From Chaetoderma sp. LZ-2023a (lineage: Eukaryota > Mollusca > Caudofoveata > Chaetodermatida > Chaetodermatidae), in assembly GCA_034401795.1 (NCBI GenBank), contig CM067360.1:48144260-48208259 (forward strand): a DNA stretch of 64,000 nucleotides, written 5' to 3'. Position numbers and translations under genes: made by a program. Below are positions 1 through 10,147 of this stretch, piece after piece. Position 1 is the first letter of the stretch. Every line of letters starts with the position of its first letter. The notes below the pieces were generated by a model. The model ran no database searches, was not told the DNA's origin, and was given only the letters and a program-made list of their open reading frames with translations.

Positions 1-60
1 TTAGCCCGTTAAACCCGAAAAGCAAAATCAACTAAATCATTTACAATATAATACATATTT

Positions 61-412
61 GGTTGGATATTTTGAAACTAAATTGACTGGAAGCTGTTGC
101 TGCCGGCAGCAACAGGTTCCTGTCAAGTTAGTTTAAAAACACCCAGCTTACTCGCATAGTGTCTTTTAAATTAGGATTATGGGAATTCAGGTTTCAAAAT
201 GTTAAAGTACAATAATAAGCCTGGACATCATAGAAAAAAGAAGTTGATGCCACCCTGTATTTATGAACATGACAAGAGACCAAATTAATATGTTCAATAT
301 AATAGCCTACACTTAAGTTGAAAGAAACCAGAGACGGAGGGGATAACTCCGGTTATACACATGCAGCAACAGCCCCAGTCAAATTAATTTCAAAATCTCC
401 AACAGCTGACTT
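61..412. mobile_element. MITE1 foldback fragments (left-most)
   Basis: Two pieces of the window's commonest repeat lie here. At 61-150 there is a palindromic core (TTGAAACTAAATTGACTGG, then GTTGCTGCC facing GGCAGCAAC). At about 363-410 there is a second right arm (CAGTCAAATTAATTTCAAAAT). The full-length family is described at 13006-13378. These pieces are diverged and lack the outer ends, so they are old. Confidence 0.6.
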
Positions 413-1185
413 GTATAGTCACCTTAAATTTGAATTTAAATTCTATGAATTCTAGTTTCAAAGTTTCAAATTGATTCCAACATGGGCAAAAAAGTGGACG
501 GAGCTTAGCTGAGTTTGAAAATACAGATACAAGTTAAAGGAATGGAAATGTATCTGTGTGACGCTTACCGAGAGGTTCTGGGGGCCCTACGTATTAGAGC
601 CTGGAGATGCAACTGCATCACCAGAAACTTGCGTCCCTGCCTCCAACCTATCCTGTGATCTAATGGAGATAGCACAACAAGCACTCACATGTGAGTTAAT
701 AAAATATTGTCGTCGCGACCTGACCTGCTTTGTCGATATGACGTGATTTGTCGACATGACCTGATTTATCGACATGACTTGATTTGTCGACAGCTGGAGC
801 AACTGGTTTGAGCCATACCATTTTCATGACCATGAAATCATAAATTGTGACACAGTGCACGCGACGTCATCCATAGCTATTTGTGATATATATATTTCAG
901 ATAAAATTATTGTGTGCCATCAATATTGTGTAATTTTATCTGAAATGTGTGTTATTTGTAGATCTATACGTACGTTTTATCAAACTGTGCACCGCAAATC
1001 TGTTATACTCATAGATGTCATTGGGTTTGTTAGTGCTATTTCCAAAATATTGCGGATAGATAGGTCCCTGCATGCTCGGAATTTACAAAAACATTGATTA
1101 ATAAACTTAACAAAAGATCTATTTATTTAAACTCTAAACTGGAGACCATTCGACTTCTGTTCGGCATGTGTTGCGATATATTGCG
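413..1185. other. Non-coding stretch with a short tandem repeat and a hairpin
   Basis: No gene is supported. Positions 722-792 hold four 18-bp units of the type GACNTGATTTGTCGACAT. Positions 894-946 form a hairpin with perfect 16-bp arms (ATTTCAGATAAAATTA and its complement) and a loop of about 21 bases. The short open frames here have no coding look. Confidence 0.6.
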
Positions 1186-1482
1186 GAATACAGTTTTAGC
1201 TATGTCCCGCCAATCTCTAGCTAAGCTCCATCCACGCTTTGCCCGTGTTGGAATCGATCGATCCCTATAGTCTCAAAATGTCAATTTCCAGAAACCTATA
1301 CAGGTAAGCTATTAAAATACTCAATAGAATGTTTATTAAATAGTAAAGGCATACAATTCGTACAACTTGGCGGACTATTAAGTGAGATAGACTAAATAGC
1401 ATCATTCGTGCAGTAATTGATTATGATGTGAACCTACATAATTATGACGTAGTTGATAATGATGTCATTTGATTGACTGAGG
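1186..1482 (+). mobile_element. MITE1 copy, core deleted
   Basis: Forward copy. It starts with the outer arm (CAGTTTTAGCTATG, TCTAGCTAAGCTCCA) and keeps the CAGGTAAGCT block at 1301. It resumes with the tail that contains ACAATTCGTACAACTT and degenerate CRE-like motifs. The central GTTGCTGCC palindrome is missing, so this copy has lost most of its foldback core. Confidence 0.75.
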
Positions 1483-1879
1483 AACAGGATTCATCAATTA
1501 TTAAAAGACTAGATGGGGAAAACGTACAAAAGCAAACCAGCATTCTACCTCCTTAATGCTGGTACTTTGACATGCAGTATATCACGAAAAGACCTTTTCT
1601 CGGATATCAAAAGAAAGACAGAATTGGGCGAATATTAAACAAACCATCAGTGTTGCATTGACATGGTATTAGTGGAAATATCTTGCATTTCGTCTTTCCA
1701 AATGGAAATCTAGATTTGTGTCAATATCACAATGACCCAGACGTAAAAAGTGAGAATGTCTTAGTGCTGCTCCTACTGGTTGAAGTAACTGTATGTTCAT
1801 GCTTAGTTCCACTAACTTGGCCAATTCTGAAATAAAGACAAGATGAACTAAGTAGAAGAAATTCCTGTTAAAAATGCAC

Positions 1880-2505
1880 AAATGACCTTGACCGTTGACC
1901 TCAACATCATTGTGCTTCCTCCCCGTGATATATAGGGAAGCATGCGTCTACGATTAGTGCCAATACGGTGAACCAATGCTGAGATATAAGACGATATGTC
2001 GGGCTAAACCAAAAACTTAACCATAAAACCCCCCAGTTTTATACCAAGGACAGAGTCACCTTAACATTTAACCTCAATATCATTGAGCTCCATCCCGTTG
2101 ATATAGGGAAGCGTTTGTCCGTGTTTAGTCCAAATAAGGTGAACAAATCCCGAGATATAAGACGATATTTTGAGCTAAACCAAAAATTAACTGTAAAATA
2201 GCTTATACCAAGGTCACATAACTCACATTGCCCTTAGCCTTTGATCCCATGCCCGTAATATCATTGTGTTCCATCCCCTTGATATAGGGAAGCGTGTTTC
2301 CACGTTTAGTCTGAATAGGATGAACCAATCTTGAGATGCAAGGCGATATAGTAAGCTAAACCTTAAACTTATAAACTGTTATATATCAAGGTCACAGCGC
2401 CATCCCCTTGATATAATGAAGCATGTTGCCAAGTCCCAATAGGTTGAGGTCATGCCGAGATATAAGACGATATGTTGAGTTAAACCAAAAACTTAACTGA
2501 GATTA
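1880..2505. repeat. Diverged tandem repeat, about 170-bp unit, 4 copies
   Basis: Four imperfect units follow one another. Each has a TTGATATAGGGAAGC-like block, a GAACCAAT-like block, then GAGATATAAGACGATAT and CTAAACCAAAAACTTAA. The units have diverged by substitutions and small indels, so the array is old. No coding frame runs through it. Confidence 0.8.
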
Positions 2506-2508
2506 GAT

Positions 2509-2645
2509 GCAGACAGACAGGCAGACAGATGGACGGACGGATGGACGAACGCGCGGGCGGGCGGGCGGGCGGGCGGGCGGGCGGGCGGGCAGGCAGGCAG
2601 CCAGCCAGGCCAGCAGACAGACAGACAGACAGGTAGATAGATAGG
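2509..2645. repeat. Mixed GACA/GACG/GCGG microsatellite
   Basis: A compound simple repeat passes from CAGACAGG and GACGGACG tracts through a (GGGC)n run at about 2555-2590, then back to CAGACAGACAGA and GATAGATA. The proline- and arginine-rich frame seen on the minus strand is a by-product of the repeat. Confidence 0.9.
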
Positions 2646-3868
2646 GCAATGTATGTATACGAAACGTTCATTTAACTAAATGGGAGATGCATCACGTCAT
2701 CTTGTATAGACCATTGTCCTACGTCTGCGCGGATGCACACTCTTGACCAATACATGTAGTAACTGTGCCGTGATATAAGTTTACTGAATGTGAGTAAATA
2801 TATGTACATATGATATTTTTTCTATATTTTCTCTCTTCAGAAGATACCCCGACACAGTTGGCTACAGCCATGTTTTGTACTGCATGTAGTAAGGAGTACC
2901 ACACTGATCATAAAGAATTACACGTGGATCACCTCATCCCGTTGCCATTATGCTGAATTCAATGAGTCAAGATGACGCTTAAGCTCTTGCTGACGTTCAT
3001 TGAGCTGTTGAAGCCGCATTAGATCACACACGCCAGCTGCTCGCCTGATAACGAGACTTACTGGGCGAGTACTGGACAAATCCAGAGTCAATGCAGCCAC
3101 GTATTGGCATTGGGCCTGCCCAATAACCTTCATTATCAGAGTAGTCTATACCACAGTGTTGTTAAATTTAATGCGAACTGTATTAAAGATGTAGGTATGC
3201 AAAAAATAGGTGCATCGGAATCATCGTTCAGACGATGACTGTCGGTGAGATGGCAACTACGCCGGTCGCGGTGGCGTCGTCAATGCTGTTAACACTAAGC
3301 TTCCACTCCAAGCTGTATTTTTTTTATCCATGATTGTTTGTTCTCATTGAAAACAAATGTTAATACACGCTTATTATCTAAAGCAAGTGTCCCACCTTTT
3401 AGTTGTATCACATCCTCTATAATTAACAAGTACACATATTGATGCAAGGCATCAATGGTAAATAGCGTGCCCGGAGCTTATTATAATTTTGAGAATAAAC
3501 TCAACTGTTTCATGAAAAAATAAAGTTATATAAAGGCATACAAGCCACTTATGACAAAAATATACGCGGACAATAAACACAAAAGAAGGAATATTTCTTG
3601 CAAAAAGATATGGGCAGTATTAGCAATGGGCCAGGAAAAGCAGCTTATATTTTTGGTCAGTCCAACAATTTTTCCATCCATCCTTTTTCTCCAGGCCAAA
3701 CTCCTTAACAGAGAGAGGAACAGACAAAATTAAGAGCAGCCAGTGATGAGAAAATTGCACTACTGCATCAACAGAGCGTAACAGATCAAATTTGGGTCAT
3801 TAGGTATCAACAACTTGTAAAGATAAAGAAATCAACAGAACTGGCAACCCAGTCAGTAGAAAATCAGT
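2646..3868. other. No clear feature; possible small exon at 2948-3133 on the minus strand
   Basis: The stretch is mostly AT-rich non-coding sequence. On the minus strand, 3133-2948 gives an open frame ending in QLNERQQELKRHLDSLNSA. It is amphipathic and coiled-coil-like, and could be a terminal exon of the candidate gene at 4124-4816. No clear splice sites support this. Confidence 0.25.
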
Positions 3869-4123
3869 GCAAGAAGCAGTACAGACCCTGACACCCATTC
3901 AAAGATATTGAAGCTTTTCCAGCCCGGCTGCCACCAATTGAAGCACTAATTTCATCCATACCCGTGTCTGCCACATGCACTGGAGCGCAACCATGTCTGA
4001 CACCAGCCGAAGTTGGTGTTCCCATTGACTGGTAATATCCTGTAAGTGGCTTCGAAGCATGGCTAGTTTCAAGCTCCGGTAGTGTGACATTATTACTGAC
4101 AGGCTCTGGCTTTATTTTAACAT

Positions 4124-4816
4124 CTATCCAAATAGCATTTGCAATATTAATCTATCAGTGCTAGCTTGGTTTTGTGATGCTGTTGCATCTGTATATCCAG
4201 CTAGGAACTGCGCCATTGCGGCCATTGTTGCCTCAACCCCTAAGGCAGTGATAATGGCTTCTAGGCCTTCTCTTGCCTGTTCCTGTGAGTCTACCATAGG
4301 TGGACTGCAAGGCCTGCCATGTGCATTAACTGGTAGTGTGTTTTGCTCATGGTTACATAGGCCAAATCGTCTCACGCTTGGCAGAGAAAAGCTCTGTTCG
4401 TGGGTGTTGTATTTAGGGGTGTTCAGACCCAAACCATCATTACTACTGCCCATAAAGCGTTCATGATCTATTGAAAATGATTCATTGACGCTCATACCTG
4501 GCTGTGGATATGCCAGAATATTTGTCTGCTCCATGGCAGTCGGTGGTGTCTCAAAATTATTTATCGTGGGACCAATACACGTCTCATTGGTGTCGCAAAT
4601 GCTTCCCACCTCATGCTGCTTTTCAGCCTTTGGCTGAGGTGTTATTCCATACACAGATACAGTGTTCCTGTGAGGCTCCAGATTCAAATTCTTACTACTA
4701 GCGTTGGTAGTACTGACTGGGTGTACATCACTGGTAAGCTGGCGAATGTTAAGCCTTGATGCAAGCTGTTGTACTTTCCGTGACAACGCATGTAGTGGAT
4801 TGAACTGGCCTTCCAT
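4124..4816 (-). CDS. Hypothetical protein, possible host exon
   Basis: This is an open frame of 230 codons on the minus strand, from the first ATG (MEGQFNPLHALSRKVQQL). It is the longest non-transposon-like frame in the left third of the window. The composition is polar and Ser/Thr/Asn/Gln-rich in the middle, with an alanine-rich helical C-terminus (EGLEAIITALGVEATMAAM). No domain or catalytic motif is recognised. A second minus-strand frame overlapping its 3' end (about 4145-3870) continues with protein-like sequence including VKIKPEPVSNN, which contains a sumoylation-type psi-K-x-E site. The gene may therefore have an intron or a frameshift here. It could equally be a gag-like or transposon-derived frame. 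No relative is recognised. Confidence 0.35.
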   Translation of the reverse strand: MEGQFNPLHALSRKVQQLASRLNIRQLTSDVHPVSTTNASSKNLNLEPHRNTVSVYGITPQPKAEKQHEVGSICDTNETCIGPTINNFETPPTAMEQTNILAYPQPGMSVNESFSIDHERFMGSSNDGLGLNTPKYNTHEQSFSLPSVRRFGLCNHEQNTLPVNAHGRPCSPPMVDSQEQAREGLEAIITALGVEATMAAMAQFLAGYTDATASQNQASTDRLILQMLFG

Positions 4817-4929
4817 AGTGTAGGTAATCTTTCTCGTACACACACACGTACAGCGCCAAAATTCAAGCAGAATATGGTGTTTCTGCAGCCTCTGAGATGT
4901 ACAAAACACTGTTCAAGGGGCGTCACTCT

Positions 4930-6370
4930 GCGTGGTAATGTGTTGTTCGTGATACGAGTTGTCTCCCTTGTATCGTCACAGGCTTGATACTATTTCAACA
5001 GACGCTATTGTAATATCATGAATAGTTGCAGTAACTATTGAGCAAGCCTACGTTATTAGCAATGTTGCGGTGGTGCTAATGTTCTTGCAAAATTCACATA
5101 CATACAAATATACTTGTGCGTATCTTGACAACAATAATTGGTTAACTTTTGTATGCTGTCAATGGGGTCTCTTGGTGATTTCAAGTCCTAGTGACTCTGT
5201 AATTTTGTTGAAATCACCCCAGGACGAACGATAATCCGTTTCGTCTGATCTAAGCAAAAATATGCATGACCATGTATTTTTTTAGAGAGAAATATTTGTG
5301 CTAATCTGTGTGTATGAGCATAGGACTATATGCGTTATTTAATGTGATCAGCTAGCTTTTTGAGTTGTAGATGTTATTTTGTATGCTAGAATTGAATGTT
5401 TGTTCATATGTTTGTGTGTGTAATGTGTATGTGTGATCATGTCCTACTGTGTACGGTTTCTCTCTTCTACTACTATGATCATGAGTATAATGTTGTCTTG
5501 AGGAGCGTTAGCTATGATAGCTAAACCAATGTATAAAACAAACTGAATTTGTGTAAATGATGTTCTATCGTCAAAAATATTAACATGGTGTTTTAACAGC
5601 TAAAAGGAAACAGAACAGCAAACGTTAGTTCGTTGGTATTGTACTATGTAGGATATTGTGGAATCTAGCCGTCTGCAAACAGTCTACAATAGTGGTGCGA
5701 TTCCTACCATATCCACGTCAGTCTTACAAAAGAACTACTCTCTTCTCGTGGCTGTATTCACACATCACATCACGTACACCGTACCGATGTCCACATGGTC
5801 TGCCTGTTGAACACATTCGAGGTAGGCCCACGCACAAGGAATGCCAGGGTATTGCGGACCAGACAGACCTGAATTGCCACAACTTTGAGTTAGATCAGTG
5901 TTAGCTGTTACAGACTCACTACTTGCAGAAGCTTTCGGATGCTTGCCTGTAACATTCCCCTGTGGAGGCTATCACTACGAGTCTTTCAACTCTACGGTCA
6001 CGCTACAAAAACAGAGAGAATTTGCCAACACCTCACCAGATCTTTCTACATCAATGTCTGTCTGTCTGAGCTGCTATGTATCGGCTGAGCTGTTAATTTT
6101 AGCAACAACGTTAGAGCAGAATTTCGCGTTCATCTACAACAAATTTCGGCGTACCATGCTCCTAAAAAGACGAAATAATTATGCATCTACCATCAGTCTA
6201 ACGTTCAGTCTAATGCTCAGTCTAACGTGCACAAACTTGGCAGCATATAGACATGCAGAGAGACATAGGTAGAGTGCGCACGAGGAATGCCAGGGTATTG
6301 CACTTTGAACGGTTATTATGCCTGGGTGCTAATGTCTATTAGACACAGTCGGCCCAATCAGCATTGGTTA
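4930..6370. other. Long stretch without a supported gene
   Basis: The DNA is AT-rich with many short unrelated open frames. A block around GGAATGCCAGGGTATTGC occurs at about 5838 and again at about 6285, so part of the stretch is locally duplicated. No protein motif, RNA gene or transposon end was recognised. Confidence 0.5.
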
Positions 6371-6371
6371 G

Positions 6372-6374
<3 letters not shown>

Positions 6375-6449
<75 letters not shown>
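6375..6449. repeat. (AG)n microsatellite
   Basis: An almost pure GA dinucleotide run of about 75 bp. It produces the spurious EREREREREREREREREER-type frame on the plus strand. Confidence 0.97.
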
Positions 6450-6450
<1 letters not shown>

Positions 6451-6619
6451 GTTGTGGCTCACTGCTAGAAGCAGAAAGCGAAGAAATGCTGTGCGCGCGG
6501 CCTTTTATACTCTCCAGAGAGCATATCTGCTGTTTTTACATCAGCCTTTGACTGGCCAGAAGCGTAATGACGTAGTATTGTTTTGGGAAAACTCTGTCTA
6601 TAAATCACATGTATAACCT

Positions 6620-7584
6620 AATTGCTGATTCCATCAATATATGGCTACGAATATTTAATTTGGACGACTGTCTGTGTTATAAATTCGTTCAGAATTAAGT
6701 TTTCATTGCTGGATAAAGTTGTGACCACCCCAAGAAATCTAATAATGCTTGAACAAGATGATAGGCCGTAACCTCTCTAACCCGGGGCGTGGCTAGTCAA
6801 GAGGGCGCAACAAAATTCCCACGGTTGAATTATGTCAAGCGGCGGGTTACAGCTGTTCTCTTGAATTTTTCGTGTATTTACATCAGATAGATACTATTTT
6901 TCAGCATCAAAATATACCGTTCTTATTCTCATACAGCCTGAAATGAGCTTTGATAACTACAAAAGGTGCTGTGTTGCCCTCTAGCATGTCATTCCGACAT
7001 CTTAAATGGTCCACCCCGATAAATGACGTCATGGGTGTGGTTTACTACACGCATTTCCGTGTTTTAAAATCGGCTCTTTCCTTGCTCAAGCATTATTTTA
7101 AGGGCTTTTAAGTGAATGGGTATGTCAAATATACATGTTTCTTTCCAGCAATGCATCCCCGCAACAGTGCGAAGCTGAATAAGTTTGTATTTGACTGTGA
7201 AAGGCACCATTACGCAAGTATTTCCTCTTCTTGCTCGGAAAGGTATGTTGGGAGTCCCTCCCCTATTTAGAATAGGTGAACCAACAACTTGGCATCGTAC
7301 GTGAAAACCGCTGGTACTTGCATAATACGAGTATCAAACTATTACATTTGATCAGGATTGTTGCTAAATCGTTCCACAATATCAGAATATCAGAATACAT
7401 GTAAACATCCACCGCAAAGTATTACAATATTAAAGAAAAACTGTAAAGAATATTTTAAACCTAAATCTTGATACCTTCCTAAACAGACGTGAAGAGCTTA
7501 TTACCCGGATATAATTATTATTATATTGGTAAAATATACACTGCAATGCTAGTGAAATGCACAAAGCAAGTATATTTTTGATGC
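6620..7584. other. No feature seen
   Basis: AT-rich non-coding DNA. I see no repeat, RNA gene or protein motif. Confidence 0.4.
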
Positions 7585-7857
7585 AATACAGGACCCCGAT
7601 CTGTACCGACAGATAACCTTTTCAACAAAGTTAAGTGGCCAGGATAGAACCAATACCGTGAACCTAGTTTTCTCCAACGAAAATGATATAGTAGAAAACA
7701 TTCTGACAAGACCCAGTGGGAAACAGCCACGACATCGTGATCTGTTTCATTTAGCTCTCAAATCTATTAAACGATATCTTTACTGGAAACAAACTATTAA
7801 ATCAAATATTTTTGCTCGACAAAAAGGCCAAAATCGGATTCAACCGTTGCAATGATG
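7585..7857 (+). pseudogene. LINE endonuclease fragment (CR1/L2-like)
   Basis: The plus-strand translation reads LYRQITFSTKLSGQDRTNT, then VNLVFSNENDIVENI. This resembles the late part of LINE apurinic endonucleases, where the pattern is F-P-T-R, then LDLVFTNEEDMV, followed by a glycine- and histidine-containing SDH-type motif. Here the final motif is degenerate (SGKQPRHRDLFHLAL). Only this piece is present, with no reverse transcriptase next to it. It is an old 5'-truncated or internally broken copy. The family assignment rests on eye matching only. Confidence 0.35.
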
Positions 7858-8389
7858 ACGATCTTGTTGACCACATGTACAAATGTTAGGGTATTAGCCT
7901 GATAAGTCAGGTGCTACGAGTACACGCGGCTAATAATATGGGATATATAGAAATATTTTCACATTACTATAATAAATATTTGGTGGTTGAATTATTACAA
8001 TATTTCGCACAGCGCGAGAACATAGTGAGTTCTACATGGCCGTATGTTCGAAAACTGGCTATAAGGCATGTAGAGATATTCTGGTACCGAATATAGTACA
8101 TTATTGGAATTTGACAATGGGCGATATGTCAGGACATATCGACAACTATCTGAATGTGGTGAATGTGAACCAACCATATTACAATGGGGCCATATGGCGA
8201 ATATGTAACTACATATTACCAAATTACTTGATGGTAGAATCGTGCAAAAGCAGTAGTACATATTCAGTTATATACAGCTATATGTAAAAAAATGATTACA
8301 AACCGAGAACTGAGATTCTAATACTGAATATAGTAAATTGTTAGCATTTGACAACTATCCGTGGCTACTAAATTGAATATTACGAAATT

Positions 8390-8835
8390 ACTACGTGGTA
8401 GAAATCTCAAGATTCATTAGCGTATTCATATCCCTATCTAACCATATGGGTGAAATTATGTAACCACACGTATTGCAGACGGTAGGGTATTGAAAACCAC
8501 AGATCTGCCAACATTGGAACAAATTTATGCGATGAAATCGCATACTACAAAAATACTTCACGTTCGAATTCTTTTAAATTCCCAATGTAACTAGCATATT
8601 CAAACTCCTATACGTCTATGTGAGCGAAGTTCTGGAACCGACCATATTACGGAAAGTAGGGCACCGAAAACCACGAATACACCATCATTTAAGCTAAATT
8701 TTGCGTATTAAAATTACTTCATCTAGAATTTGTTAGATTCGGAATATAACTAGCTTATTAAAGCTCAAGTCTATGTGGGGTAAATTATGGGGCTGAACAT
8801 ACTACAGACAATAGGGCACTGAAAACTGTGGTGGC
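8390..8835. repeat. Decayed tandem repeat, about 150-180-bp unit, 3 copies
   Basis: Three diverged units can be followed by the block ACNGNNNGTAGGGNACCGAAAACC-like, at about 8473, 8650 and 8800. Each is preceded by a TCTATGTGNG/ATATGGGTG-like segment. The similarity is weak, so the array is old. Confidence 0.5.
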
Positions 8836-8846
8836 TTATTAATACA

Positions 8847-9250
8847 ATGAACCTTTCCAGTTTAGCTATGCCCTGCCCATCTCTAGCTAAACTCCACCCA
8901 TACCACTCTCGAGTTGGGATCGATGGATTTCTGAACTACTAGACGATAAATTTCAAGAAAACTATACAGGTAAGCCGTGGAATATTTTGACACTAAATTG
9001 ACTGGATCCTGTTGCTGCCTATGGCAGCAACAGCGGCCAGTCAAATTACTTTCAAAATATTCAACAGCATTTTTTATTAAATAACAAAAACATACATTTC
9101 GGCAACGTGTCAGATTATTAAAGCATTTAAGATGGACTAAATCGAGTCAGTCATGACGTCATTATTATGACGTTATCCTACGCGTCACTTAATTAATTAC
9201 GACGTCATATGACGTAATATAATGGATGGACAACCTGAAAAGGCCCATTA
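8847..9250 (+). mobile_element. MITE1 copy, near full length
   Basis: Forward copy with both outer ends (AACCTTTCCAGTTTAGC at the start, CCTGAAAAGGCCCATTA at the end). It has the ACAGGTAAGC block at about 8967, the GTTGCTGCC/GGCAGCAAC palindrome at about 9010-9032, and a tail containing several TGACGTCA-like motifs. Confidence 0.85.
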
Positions 9251-9477
9251 GCAAGTGGTATTAATTACCCTCGCTCCGTCAGAGGATGAGTGTATTGTAT
9301 TCGGATCTATGTGCGTTCGGGATGGCAAGGGTCTACAATCTATGATTGGCCTTGTTAAAATATGTGACCTATAAATACGGGTGCTCTCTTAATACAAGTG
9401 GTCCATACTGTGTGGACCACGCATTAACAAGTGGTATTAGGCATGTAATGCTCAATTTGCTCATGACAATTCCAATA

Positions 9478-9890
9478 GAGAGATCCATTTCTAGGTATGC
9501 CACGCCTATTTCTAGCTAAGCTCCACCCCGTTTTGCGTGTTGGAATCGATGTATATATATACGCTGAATAATGAATTCCCAGCCTTCCAATTTCAAGGTA
9601 ACTATACAGGTAAACTGATGACTATTTTGAAACTAATTTGACTGGGTGCTTTTAAAGGTTTGCTGCCTCTGGCCGCAACAACGCCAGGTCAAATTAGTTT
9701 CAAAATATTCAACACGATGTTGATTAAACAGTAAAGACATACAATTCGTACACTTGCCGGACTATTCAACGTTCATGACTGAGCTCGATACGCCATTCAT
9801 TTGCACATTTTGGATTGTGACGTCAGCCTGTATATGAAGTAATTGATCATGACGTCATATCCTTCAGTTACAGATCGAACCGAGCCATTA
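9478..9890 (+). mobile_element. MITE1 copy
   Basis: Forward copy. It has the outer arm TCTAGCTAAGCTCCACCCCG, then ACAGGTAAACT, the foldback core at about 9615-9715 with arms CTAATTTGACTGG and CCAGGTCAAATTAG, and a tail with ACAATTCGTACACTTG. The tail is more diverged than in other copies. Confidence 0.8.
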
Positions 9891-9899
9891 TCATAGAAA

Positions 9900-10145
9900 A
9901 TGACTGTTGAATAAATAGCAGACATACAATTCGAACAGCGTCTAGTCAAATAAGTTTCAAAATATTCAACAGCATGTTGATTACATAGTAAAGACGTGCA
10001 ATTCGCATTCTTGACTGGCTATTCAATGTTCCTGGTGGAACTAAATACGTCATTCATTACACATTTTGATTGTGACGTCCATCTACATCTGACCTAAATA
10101 ATTATGACGTCATATACAGAAAAATTCATTGTCATAGAAAATGTC
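9900..10145 (+). mobile_element. MITE1 partial copy
   Basis: Only the right half is present: the right arm of the core (AGTCAAATAAGTTTCAAAATA), then the AAAGACGTGCAATTCG tail and weak CRE-like motifs. It follows directly on the previous copy, so the two may be a tandem or a nested pair. Confidence 0.65.
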
Positions 10146-10147
10146 CT

